Assembly: GCA_021799555.1 (NCBI GenBank)
Contig: JAJZAG010000118.1
Span: forward strand, 1 to 10,272
Direction: 5' to 3'
Origin: Deltaproteobacteria bacterium
GTDB taxonomy: Bacteria; Desulfobacterota; Binatia; Binatales; Binataceae
Length of the DNA: 10,272 nucleotides
The position numbers were made by a program, and so were the translations under genes. Positions 1 through 7,900 of this stretch are shown here, piece by piece. The stretch's first letter is position 1, and each line of letters starts with the position of its first letter. Under the pieces are notes generated by a model. It ran no database searches, was not told where the DNA came from, and saw only the letters and a list, made by a program, of their open reading frames with translations.

Positions 1-21
1 TCGTCGAATGAATTGTGTCAT
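1..21 (-). CDS. Possible 5' end of a downstream gene, cut by the window edge
   Basis: After the valS stop codon, the minus strand has an ATG at 21-19 followed by six open codons to the window edge (M-T-Q-F-I-R-R). It would lie about 60 bases downstream of valS in the same direction, as expected for the next gene of an operon. An earlier ATG that overlaps the valS stop runs into TGA after about 20 codons, so it is not a gene. No convincing ribosome binding site is visible and seven residues are too few to name a family. This is a pointer to the edge only, not a firm gene call. Confidence 0.25.
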
Positions 22-79
22 ACCCGCGCGTGGCTGCCGCGCGAGGAATCCCGGTTTCCGGCTTCTGCCTGCGGCGGCA

Positions 80-2851
80 TCATGCGTGGCCTTCCGATAG
101 CAGGGTCAGTTGCGCATCCAACTGGCGTTGCTGGGCTCGAAGCGACTCGAATTTCTCGGCCATCTGATCCTTGGTTTCCTGATCGGCCTTTGCCCGGAAG
201 CCTTCGTCATTTAGACGCTTCGCGTGCTGGGCCACGTGATTGCTGACCTCGGCGAGGTGCTTGCGGATTTTCTCGCGCGCGCGGGCGAAGTCGAATCCGG
301 CCGGCGCTTCCAGCGAAATTTCTGCCCATTCGAGTATGGTTGTAACGAATCCCCGCGGCGCGCGTTCGCGGTTCGAAAGCAATTTTATTTCCATGCATTT
401 TGCGAGTGTCGCCGCGTAACCACGCCAATTTTCGAACTCCGCTGCGAAGGCCGCTTGTTCTTCGTCGGTCATTGGCACGCTCGCAGGCTTCGCAGGATTA
501 AGCGCCCCGTCGTCGGTGAACATATCATCCGTATTCCTGGAGCCGGTCAGCTTAAGAGGCCGGAGAATCACATTCACGCGCTGGCCCGGATGATAGCCGA
601 GCAGCGCGCGCAGCGAATTAATCGTCTGAGTCGTCTCGAAACATCGGCGCATCGCAGCGTCATCTTCCGGCGAAATCCACGCGGCGGACGCGGGCACAGG
701 GAACTTCGCGATCGCGAGATGCGCACTCAATCCCGCTTCATCTAGGTACGGCCGCATCACCTGCCAAATTTCTTCGCTAATAAATGGCATGAACGGATGC
801 AGCAGCCGCAGCATCGTGTCGAAGCACTTGACCAGCACCCATCGTGTTACGGCCTGGCGCTCGCCTCCGGTTTTGAGGGGATCTTTGGCGAGTTCGATAT
901 ACCAGTCGCAGAACCTGTGCCAGATGAAGTCGTAGATAGCCATCGCGGCGACGTTGAACTCGTACGCGTCAATCGTGCCGGTCACCTCGACGACGGCCTG
1001 ATCGAGTCGTTCGAGAATCCATCGATCCGCAAGTTCGAGCTTGTCCCGCGATGGCTCCACAAGCGGTTGTGGCGCGCTTTCGAGGTTCATCATCACGAAG
1101 CGCGCGGCGTTCCAGATTTTGTTCGCGAAGGCGCGCGAGGCCGCGAATCTGTCGTGCGACAGAATAACGTCGCGGCCCTGTGCCGCGAGCTGCGCCAAAG
1201 TCAGCCGCACGGCGTCGGTTCCGTACTGATCCATCAGTTCAAGCGGATCGACGACGTTGCCTTTCGACTTGGTCATCTTCTTGCCGTACTCGTCGCGGAC
1301 CAACGGCGTGATGTACACGTGCTCGAACGGCACTTTGTCCGTCATCTCGAGCCCCAGCATCATCATCCTCGCGACCCAGAAGAAAATTATGTCGAAGCCC
1401 GTGATGAGCAGGCTCGTCGGATAATAGCGGGCGAGGTCCGGCGTATCGTCGGGCCATCCAAGCGTCGAGAACGGCCACAGTCCCGAGCTGAACCAGGTGT
1501 CGAGCACGTCTTCATCCTGGACAAGATCGGTGCCCCCGCATTCCTCGCATTTGGGCGGACGCTCGGCCGCCACGGTGAAGTGATCGCATCGCTGGCATCG
1601 GTAGGCGGGAATGCGATGCCCCCACCATAGCTGGCGCGAGATGCACCAGTCGTAGGCGTTTTCCATCCAATTGAAAAACGTGTTCTCCCAGAATTTCGGA
1701 AAGAAAGTGGTGTCACCCTTTTTTACCGCTTCGATCGCGCGCCTTGCCATGCCGCGCACGCGCACGAACCATTGCTCGGATAGCATCGGCTCTACAACCG
1801 TATCGCATCGCGAGCACACTCCGACGGAGTGCGTGTGCGGCTCGATCTTCTCGATAAGCCCCTGGGCCTCGAGGTCAGCCACGATTCGAACGCGCGCGGC
1901 GTCGCGATCGAGCCCCTGATAGACGCCGGCGTTTTCGTTCATCCGCGCCCGCGCATCCATCACGGAGATCTGTTCGAGATTATGACGGCGGCCGAGCGCA
2001 AAGTCGTTCAAATCGTGTCCCGGCGTAATCTTAACCGCGCCCGTGCCGAACTGCGCATCGACCGTCGCGTCGGACACGATTTTGATTTCGCGGTTGGTGA
2101 GTGGGAGGCTTAGCATTCGCCCGACAAATGGGGTGTACCTTGCATCGGAAGGATTCACCGCTACCGCGGTGTCGCCAAGCATCGTTTCGGGCCGCGTGGT
2201 CGCTACGGTGATCGAGCCAGATCGGTCGGAGAAAGGATAGCGAATATACCAAAGGTAAGATTTGGTTTCTCTGTGATCGACTTCCAGATCGGAGAGCGCC
2301 GTCTCGCAGCGCGGGCACCAATTGATCAACCTGCGGTCGCGATAAATCAGGCCGCGCTTGTGCAAATCGACAAAAACCGTGTTGACCGCGCGCGATAGCC
2401 CCGCGTCGAGGGTGAAACGCTCGCGGCTCCAGTCGCACGACGCGCCGAGGCGGCGAAGTTGCTCGAGAATGCGGCTGCCTTTTTCATCGCGCCACTGCCA
2501 GACCCGGTCGACAAACGCTTCGCGTCCCATCTGGTGGCGATCCAGGCCGTCTTTGGCGATCGTCTTCTCGACGGCGTTCTGCGTCGCGATTCCCGCGTGA
2601 TCGGTTCCTGGAAGCCACAGCGTGTTGAATCCCTGCATCCGCCGCGTGCGCACGATTATATCGTGCAAGGTGGTGTTCAGCGCGTGTCCCAGATGAAGCT
2701 GGCCGGTGACGTTGGGCGGCGGGATCACGATCGAGAATTTCTCGCCGGAGCGCCGCGGATCTGCCTTGAAGTAGCCCAGATCGATCCATCGCTGAAACCA
2801 TCGCTCTTCCGCCGACTTGGGGTCGTATGTTTTTCCGAGTTCCAAATTCAC
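80..2851 (-). CDS. valS: Valyl-tRNA synthetase
   Basis: This cytoplasmic class I aminoacyl-tRNA synthetase charges tRNA-Val and edits mischarged threonine. From the GTG start at 2851 it is 923 residues, the usual bacterial ValRS length. Visible landmarks are the HIGH-type motif HLGH at about 53-56, preceded by PPPNVTGQ; the editing-domain signature TTRPETMLGD and an HDLND block; Cys pairs (CPRC, CSRC, CQRC, CEEC) that may bind zinc; DTWFSSGLWPF; KMTKS at 525-529; and a charged C-terminal coiled coil ending in LLSEGHA, the ValRS tRNA-binding arm. The start is uncertain. A GTG at 2893 adds 14 residues (MARQLPPHRACFRK) that do not look like the family, whereas 2851 gives MNLELGKTYDPK, the usual ValRS beginning. 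Neither start has an ideally spaced ribosome binding site. All catalytic motifs are intact. Confidence 0.97.
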   Translation of the reverse strand: MNLELGKTYDPKSAEERWFQRWIDLGYFKADPRRSGEKFSIVIPPPNVTGQLHLGHALNTTLHDIIVRTRRMQGFNTLWLPGTDHAGIATQNAVEKTIAKDGLDRHQMGREAFVDRVWQWRDEKGSRILEQLRRLGASCDWSRERFTLDAGLSRAVNTVFVDLHKRGLIYRDRRLINWCPRCETALSDLEVDHRETKSYLWYIRYPFSDRSGSITVATTRPETMLGDTAVAVNPSDARYTPFVGRMLSLPLTNREIKIVSDATVDAQFGTGAVKITPGHDLNDFALGRRHNLEQISVMDARARMNENAGVYQGLDRDAARVRIVADLEAQGLIEKIEPHTHSVGVCSRCDTVVEPMLSEQWFVRVRGMARRAIEAVKKGDTTFFPKFWENTFFNWMENAYDWCISRQLWWGHRIPAYRCQRCDHFTVAAERPPKCEECGGTDLVQDEDVLDTWFSSGLWPFSTLGWPDDTPDLARYYPTSLLITGFDIIFFWVARMMMLGLEMTDKVPFEHVYITPLVRDEYGKKMTKSKGNVVDPLELMDQYGTDAVRLTLAQLAAQGRDVILSHDRFAASRAFANKIWNAARFVMMNLESAPQPLVEPSRDKLELADRWILERLDQAVVEVTGTIDAYEFNVAAMAIYDFIWHRFCDWYIELAKDPLKTGGERQAVTRWVLVKCFDTMLRLLHPFMPFISEEIWQVMRPYLDEAGLSAHLAIAKFPVPASAAWISPEDDAAMRRCFETTQTINSLRALLGYHPGQRVNVILRPLKLTGSRNTDDMFTDDGALNPAKPASVPMTDEEQAAFAAEFENWRGYAATLAKCMEIKLLSNRERAPRGFVTTILEWAEISLEAPAGFDFARAREKIRKHLAEVSNHVAQHAKRLNDEGFRAKADQETKDQMAEKFESLRAQQRQLDAQLTLLSEGHA

Positions 2852-2910
2852 CTTCCGGAAACAGGCTCTATGCGGAGGCAATTGACGCGCCACCCCGCCG
2901 CTTCGATTGA

Positions 2911-2939
2911 ATCATATTGGTGGGGCGCAAACGCCTCAA
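2911..2939 (-). promoter_or_regulatory. Candidate sigma70-type promoter for valS
   Basis: Read on the minus strand, TTGAGG (2939-2934) is followed after 17 bases by TATGAT (2916-2911). These match the -35 and -10 consensus in 4 of 6 and 5 of 6 positions. Transcription would begin near 2904, giving a leader of about 50 bases before the GTG at 2851 or about 10 before the GTG at 2893. Based on hexamer match only. Confidence 0.45.
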
Positions 2940-2958
2940 GCCGCGCCGGAAAAGGCGC

Positions 2959-2988
2959 TTGTCAAATCGGCCTGCAAGATAATATGGT
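2959..2988 (+). promoter_or_regulatory. Candidate promoter for the small lipoprotein gene
   Basis: TTGTCA (2959-2964, 5 of 6) is followed after 18 bases by TATGGT (2983-2988, 4 of 6). A closer GATAAT at 2978-2983 matches better, but its spacing of 13 is too short. The site lies in the divergent valS/lipoprotein region, about 50 bases before the lipoprotein start. Weak, based on sequence match alone. Confidence 0.3.
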
Positions 2989-3040
2989 GCGCATGGCCCA
3001 AATGGGGTGGGCTATCGTGCTCGCAGGAGGACAGGGTTTT

Positions 3041-3295
3041 ATGCGTCAATTCAGCCGGAAAGCCATGATCGCAGGAGCCTTCGGGGCGCTCTTGATGGGT
3101 GTCGTGCTTGGCGGATGCAGTTCGCTTTCGACCGATCACGTCGATTGTAACGTCGTTAAACTGCAGTCTCAATCGGGGCGCTCGGATGCGGAAATAGCCT
3201 CGGCGCTCGGCGCGAGTGTGAACGACGTCGCGAAGTGCCACGGTCCTGAAAAATCGGGAAACAGTGAAACCGGCGGCGAGCCCTCGCCGTATTGA
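3041..3295 (+). CDS. Small lipoprotein of unknown function
   Basis: The 84-residue product starts MRQFSRKAMIAG and has a basic n-region, a hydrophobic stretch (about residues 8-22) and a lipobox-like LGGC with Cys26 as the lipidation site. That predicts a type II signal peptide and membrane anchoring. The ATG at 3041 follows AGGAGG at 3025-3030, a strong ribosome binding site at slightly long spacing. The same frame is open far upstream inside valS, but those codons have no gene features. The mature part is only about 59 residues. It has Cys36 and Cys66, which could pair, and a segment (SDAEIASALGASVNDVAKC) resembling a short helix-turn-helix-like two-helix unit. The tail is Gly/Ser/Pro-rich. 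I do not recognise the family. It is divergent from valS and convergent with the luxR gene, so its neighbours give no clue to its role. Confidence 0.75.
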   Translation: MRQFSRKAMIAGAFGALLMGVVLGGCSSLSTDHVDCNVVKLQSQSGRSDAEIASALGASVNDVAKCHGPEKSGNSETGGEPSPY

Positions 3296-3444
3296 GCGCT
3301 CGGATTTCGTAGGCGGTGTTCGATACCGGTTCATGGTCGGCAACGAAGCGGCGCGGCCGGGTATCTCTAGCTTGTCGCCGAACCACCGCAGCCCACTCTT
3401 CAGCGTCTCCGCACTGATACCGCCGGCGGCTGAGATCGCGCGCG

Positions 3445-3467
3445 AGGACCGAATCGGAACTGGTCCT
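3445..3467 (-). terminator. Hairpin directly after the luxR-type gene
   Basis: AGGACC (3445-3450) and GGTCCT (3462-3467) form a perfect 6-bp stem with an 11-base loop, beginning two bases after the luxR stop codon. No run of T follows on the minus strand, so it is not a textbook intrinsic terminator. It lies in the gap (3296-3468) between two convergent genes, which otherwise shows nothing I can support. Confidence 0.3.
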
Positions 3468-3468
3468 G

Positions 3469-4554
3469 TCAGGGTGACCCGCGCATCGCGCTCACGTGGC
3501 GATGCGCGATGGCGGCAGCCGCGCCGCGCGTCTCTACCCCGAGTTTTTCGTATATTCGCTCCAGATGCTTTGCGATCGTGGCCGGACGCGCATCCAGAAT
3601 CACCGCCAAATCCGCGTTGGTCTTTCCTTCCGCCGCCCAAGCCAGCACCTCAGCCTCGCGCGGGCTCAGCCCGAGCGATCGCAGCGCCGACGGATCGATC
3701 CGGCTGGTCCGTTCTTCAAGCACCAGCACGGTGCGGCACGGCTCCCAACACATACGGATCACTAAACGCCGATCGTGCCGGTCGATAACGAGAGGCGGCT
3801 GCACGCCGGGTATCGACTCCGCTCGGATCTCATCGCGGCGCATCCGAACCCATTGCGCCAGAACCTCAGGCAACCCATGATCGATCGCGACGCTCGCGAA
3901 ATAGTCATCGAGCAACCGGATCGCGGCTCTGGTGGCCAGCTTCACCTCGGAGTCAGCGCCAATCACGATCAGGCCCACCGAGCTCGCGTCGATCGCCTCT
4001 TCTATCAGCTCCGCGTGTTCCAGAGTGCGCGAGCGCGCGTCCGCATTCGAACGCGCCTGCGCCAGATGAGGGCTCACCAGGTTCAACATTAGCCGCTCGC
4101 TTTCCGAAAAGTCGCGAACATCGCGATTGAGCGCGACTCCTACGACGATGGCTGGTGAGGATTGCGAGCGCGCGCAGATCTGATGTTCGATCGAAGCTCG
4201 GCGATAATACTCATTGTAAAGCTCGAGACGATGGTAGCGGGCCGCTGAGATAAAGTCCGAAAACTTGAAAGCGCCAAAGGCCCTGGTCTGTTCGTAATGG
4301 TTCACGACCGGATGCTGATGAATGTAGCGCGCCAGAATTGCGCTTGCCTCCGCGTACTCCGGGCCTGGCGCGTCCGTCACGTACCACAGCGAGTTCCCGC
4401 AAAGATCGATTTCGTTGTAAGAGGCATTAACGCAGGCGATCATTCGCCGCACCGCCTGCGCTGCCCCGATGCCGAAGGTCTTAAGGTCGCCTAAGCTGGC
4501 GATCTCGCGGATGCATTGCAGCACTCGATCGTATTCGCGATTTCCCAATCGCAT
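3469..4554 (-). CDS. LuxR-family transcriptional regulator with GAF/PAS-like sensor region
   Basis: This is a 361-residue DNA-binding regulator. Residues about 294-353 form a typical LuxR C-terminal (GerE) helix-turn-helix: LGLSPREAEVL, EGKTNADLA, then the recognition region ATIAKHLERIYEKLGVETR. Residues about 1-175 look GAF-like. Residues about 185-275 (LIEEAIDASSVGLIVIGAD followed by a conserved-looking AAIRLLDD) look like a degenerate PAS fold, as in many stand-alone LuxR regulators. There is no receiver domain with a phosphorylatable Asp and no recognisable autoinducer-binding domain, so the signal is unknown. The ATG at 4554 is preceded by a purine-rich GGGGAGGGG ending 9 bases upstream, supporting this start. 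It is divergent from the FG-GAP protein gene across about 425 bp, so control of that gene or of itself is a reasonable guess but is not shown. Confidence 0.9.
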   Translation of the reverse strand: MRLGNREYDRVLQCIREIASLGDLKTFGIGAAQAVRRMIACVNASYNEIDLCGNSLWYVTDAPGPEYAEASAILARYIHQHPVVNHYEQTRAFGAFKFSDFISAARYHRLELYNEYYRRASIEHQICARSQSSPAIVVGVALNRDVRDFSESERLMLNLVSPHLAQARSNADARSRTLEHAELIEEAIDASSVGLIVIGADSEVKLATRAAIRLLDDYFASVAIDHGLPEVLAQWVRMRRDEIRAESIPGVQPPLVIDRHDRRLVIRMCWEPCRTVLVLEERTSRIDPSALRSLGLSPREAEVLAWAAEGKTNADLAVILDARPATIAKHLERIYEKLGVETRGAAAAIAHRHVSAMRGSP

Positions 4555-4637
4555 CGACCGATGCCCCTCCCCTGGCGATTGAGTACGCTGGAGCGCAATC
4601 CGCCTGCCCGACAGCGCTTAATTCGCCAGACGGGCTG

Positions 4638-4653
4638 TACGCAGAACAGCGTA
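4638..4653. promoter_or_regulatory. Inverted repeat TACGC-N6-GCGTA in the luxR leader
   Basis: Perfect 5-bp arms TACGC (4638-4642) and GCGTA (4649-4653) are separated by six bases, giving a 16-bp dyad. The size suits a dimeric LuxR-type operator. It lies about 85 bases upstream of the luxR start and downstream of its candidate promoter, where binding would repress. Function is inferred from shape and position only. Confidence 0.3.
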
Positions 4654-4655
4654 TC

Positions 4656-4676
4656 GCACGCCCTCCCGAAGCGTGC
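4656..4676. repeat. Inverted repeat GCACGC-N9-GCGTGC
   Basis: Perfect 6-bp arms GCACGC (4656-4661) and GCGTGC (4671-4676) flank a 9-base loop, right next to the TACGC dyad. It could be an RNA hairpin in the luxR leader or a second operator half. No T run follows on either strand that would make it a clear terminator. Confidence 0.3.
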
Positions 4677-4689
4677 TTTGCTCGTGCCA

Positions 4690-4717
4690 GTTTTATTAGG
4701 CGGCAGAAAAGTGTCAA
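4690..4717 (-). promoter_or_regulatory. Candidate sigma70 promoter for the luxR-type gene
   Basis: On the minus strand a perfect TTGACA (4717-4712) is followed after 16 bases by TAAAAC (4695-4690, 4 of 6). Transcription would begin near 4683, giving a leader of about 130 bases that carries both inverted repeats described nearby. The perfect -35 box makes this the best promoter candidate in the region. Confidence 0.45.
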
Positions 4718-4980
4718 GCGGCGATAGACGGCCAAAGCCAGCTCGTCCGGAGATCGCACAGTGCGTATTCGCGGAAATCTCTGAGTATTTCGCCGAGAGC
4801 CGCCAAATCGAGCATTCCCGGCCGGCTGGCATCGCAGAAGATCCCTGACACTTAACCATCGGCGCCAACTCGCGCTTGCGAAGCGTGTGCGCGATTCTGA
4901 ATCGGAAGTCGAAAATGGAAACTCATGCTAAGGCGAACACAGCACAGAATCACGCTGAGCGGGCAGGCGGGAGGAATCGA

Positions 4981-7900
4981 GTGCATCGGGGTCTGGCGCC
5001 TCGACATTTTTTTATGCTCGTCCTGCTTGGCGCCATCACCACCGGCCTGCTCGAGAGCCGGGCGAGCGTATCGCTTACTCCGGCGCAGTTTCTCACTGAT
5101 GTGCTCGTGCCCAACGCCGGCGGATCGACTCAGCCCAGCGCATGGCGGAACGTTGCGTCGGGCGATTTCAACAACGATAGACGTCTCGACGTACTGTTCA
5201 GCGGCGTCGGCTGCAACAGCGGCGGCGACAGTGTCTGCGGCGGCCTGGCGCTCAACAACGGCGACGGCACTTTCACCCTGTCGTATTTCGGCGTGCATCT
5301 GCGCAACGTCAACGACGGCGGCGACAACAGCGGCGCGTTGGCGGTGGGAGATTTCAACGGCGACGGCAATCTGGATTTCGCGATCTTCGTCTCAGGCGGA
5401 GCCAGTGGCACCAGCTACTTCGATGTCTATCTGGGAGACGGCAAGGGCGGCTTCACCTTTTCTGCGGCTTACGACGCCGCGCCTTTCGGAGCGACGTGCG
5501 GCAACGCCGGATGCAACTCCGGTGATATCCACGTTGCCGACCTCAACGGCGACGGCATCCCCGACATCGTTGTCACCGCCAATAACCAGAGCGGCACGGG
5601 CGACGCGGCCGACGCCACGGTTTACCTCGGCAATGGCGACGGAACTTTCACGCTGAAAGGCTCTTTTAAGTCCACAACCGGCAGCAATCCTGCCACGTAC
5701 ACCGCGCTGGACGATTTCAACCACGACGGCCATCCCGATCTCGCGGTCGCGGATTACCAGAAGAACCAGGGCTTCGACGTTCTACTCAATAACGGTGATG
5801 GCAGCTTTGCGGCGCCGGTTTATTACGATTCGGCGATCGCTTCCGCAAGCGCGAATGGAGCGCTTCAGGTCGCAGCCGCGGATCTGGGCAACGGCGAGAT
5901 CGATATCGTCGAGTCCGGGAAATCGAGCGGGGTCTCGGTCTTCATCGGCAATGGCGACGGCACCTTTCAAACTCCCGCGAGCGCCTACCCGGTGCCGACT
6001 GACGCCGGTGCGCAGCTAACGATTGCCGACTTCAACGGCGACGGCAATCCCGATGTCGCGGTGTCCGACTTCAATCACGATGCCCTCGATATCCTGCTCG
6101 GCAATGGCGACGGCACGCTGGGAACCGCCGCTTCGTATGCGCTGGACCGCCTGCCGACGGCGGTGGTGGCCGGCGACTTCAACGGCGACGGTAAGCCCGA
6201 TTTGCTGGTCGGCAACGGCGACGACCCGGCGTTGAATCTCGTTTACGGAAACGGCGACGGAACCTTTCAGGCGGGCCGTATTTACAGTTACAGCGGCAAC
6301 ACCCTGAGCGAGGCCTCCGCGGACTTCAACAACGATCACCTTCCCGACATCGCAACCTACGACGGCTTAAGCACGGTCAATGTGTTGCTCGACAACGCTC
6401 AGGGAGTGCTCGGTGAGCCCATCACAACCAGCATTCCTGGCTACGGCGGCAGCATCAACACCGGCGATCTGAACGGCGACGGCAAGCAGGACCTGGTCGT
6501 CAGCGTTACCAACGGAGCACATGGCGGGTTTGCGTCGCTGTTCGGCAACGGCAACGGCACCTTTCAGTCGCCGGTGGAGTATTCATCCGATCTTTCAAGC
6601 GCTTCCTGCGGCGCCTTCGTCGGCGACGTCAATGGGGACGGATTCCCCGATGTCATCACCACCAACGCCGACGGCAGCGCGAGCGTATTCCTCAACGACG
6701 GCCACGGGGGCTTTGGCGCCGGCCCGGTGCAAACGATCAGCGCCGCCAGCGGCAATGGCTGCGGAGATATCGAGAGCGGCGATTTCAACCACGACGGCAA
6801 GGTCGACCTCGTCGTGAGCGATAACCACGACCAGCAGCTCAATATCCTTTTGGGCAACGGTGACGGCACTTTCCAGTCGCCGGTCTCGGCGGGAAAACTG
6901 GCCGGGCATCCCGAGTGGGTGACCGTCGGGGACTTGAACCACGATGGCAAGCTCGACCTGGTGACCGCCTATTTCGGTCAGAATGTCGCCATTCAGTTCG
7001 GCAACGGCGATGGCACCTTTCAGAGTCCGACCGTCTACACCGTCACCAACAGCGGAAACAATGATCCGAGCGGCAAGGCCGCGATTGCCGACATCAACGG
7101 CGACGGCATTCCCGACATCGTCTTCGGCTTTAGAGGCACTCAGACCTATGGCGCCAACGGTCATGAGAGCAATACCGGGATTGGAATACTGCTGGGAAAC
7201 GGCGACGGCACGTTCACGCAGGAGAACACGAACATAGTTCCCGGCATCGCCGGCGGGCCGTTCGTGGTCGGCGACAGCACTGCGAACGGCATCCTGATCG
7301 AGGACTTTACCGGCAACGGCATCCCCGACGTGGCGGCATTCAATAACGGCGGCTTGGACGGAAACTGGGTCACGATCCTGATGAACACGACCCCCGGCAT
7401 CAAGCCCTCTCCGACTCCGACGCCAACAGCAACGGCAACACCAACTTCCACTGCAACGCCAACTGCGACTGCCACTGCCAGTGCAACCGCGACTGCCGCT
7501 GCGACCGCGACACCTACGGCAACTGCGACGCCAGAAGGCAGGCTCGCGGTGTCGCCCCGGTCGGTGAAGTTCCCGATCGTCGGAATCGGGGTCGCCACTC
7601 CCGCGCCCAAAATGTTCACGCTGAAAAACACGAGCAACGCCCAGACGCTGAACGTGACGGTTCCCGCTCCAAATTCACCGTTCTCGGTCAGCGATCCGGG
7701 CACCTTCAACCTTAGCCCCGGCGATGCGATGACCGAGCAGATCGGTTTTGCGCCGACCGCCGCCGGCGCGTTTGCGGCAACGTTGACAATCACGAGCAGC
7801 GACCCACGGCGTCCGAGTGTTGCCGTAAGCGTCAAGGGCAGCGCCGAGGGCGGTAAGCTTGCCGCTCCCAAGAGCTTCTCGTTTCCCGACACCGCACCCG

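Larger units (their letters stand above)
4555..4980. other. Divergent intergenic region between luxR-type and FG-GAP genes
   Basis: This stretch has no gene I can support; the short open frames on both strands lack family features and ribosome binding sites. It holds a candidate luxR promoter (4690-4717, minus), two inverted repeats in the luxR leader (4638-4653 and 4656-4676) and the ribosome binding site for the FG-GAP gene (4969-4975). I found no convincing plus-strand promoter. Its right end (4915-4980) is also open in frame with the FG-GAP gene and could be coding if the upstream ATG is used. Confidence 0.6.

Noticed and set aside
80..745. Plus-strand open frames over the valS 3' region
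   Set aside because: They are antisense to a complete, well-conserved ValRS and carry no features of their own.
2960..2965. A perfect TTGACA on the minus strand upstream of valS
   Set aside because: No -10-like hexamer lies 15-19 bases downstream; the TTGAGG-N17-TATGAT site is a better valS promoter.
2936..3640. A 234-codon minus-strand open frame across the lipoprotein gene and the luxR tail
   Set aside because: It is antisense to the lipoprotein gene and overlaps the end of luxR in another frame; no domain, start signal or family pattern is visible. High GC makes long chance frames common.
4491..4868. Overlapping open frames on both strands in the luxR/FG-GAP gap
   Set aside because: Composition looks random, no ribosome binding site or motif is seen, and they overlap the luxR start and its promoter.
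5164..7330. Regular repeats that might suggest a CRISPR-like array
   Set aside because: The repeats are in-frame protein repeats with variable codons, not identical DNA repeats with unique spacers.
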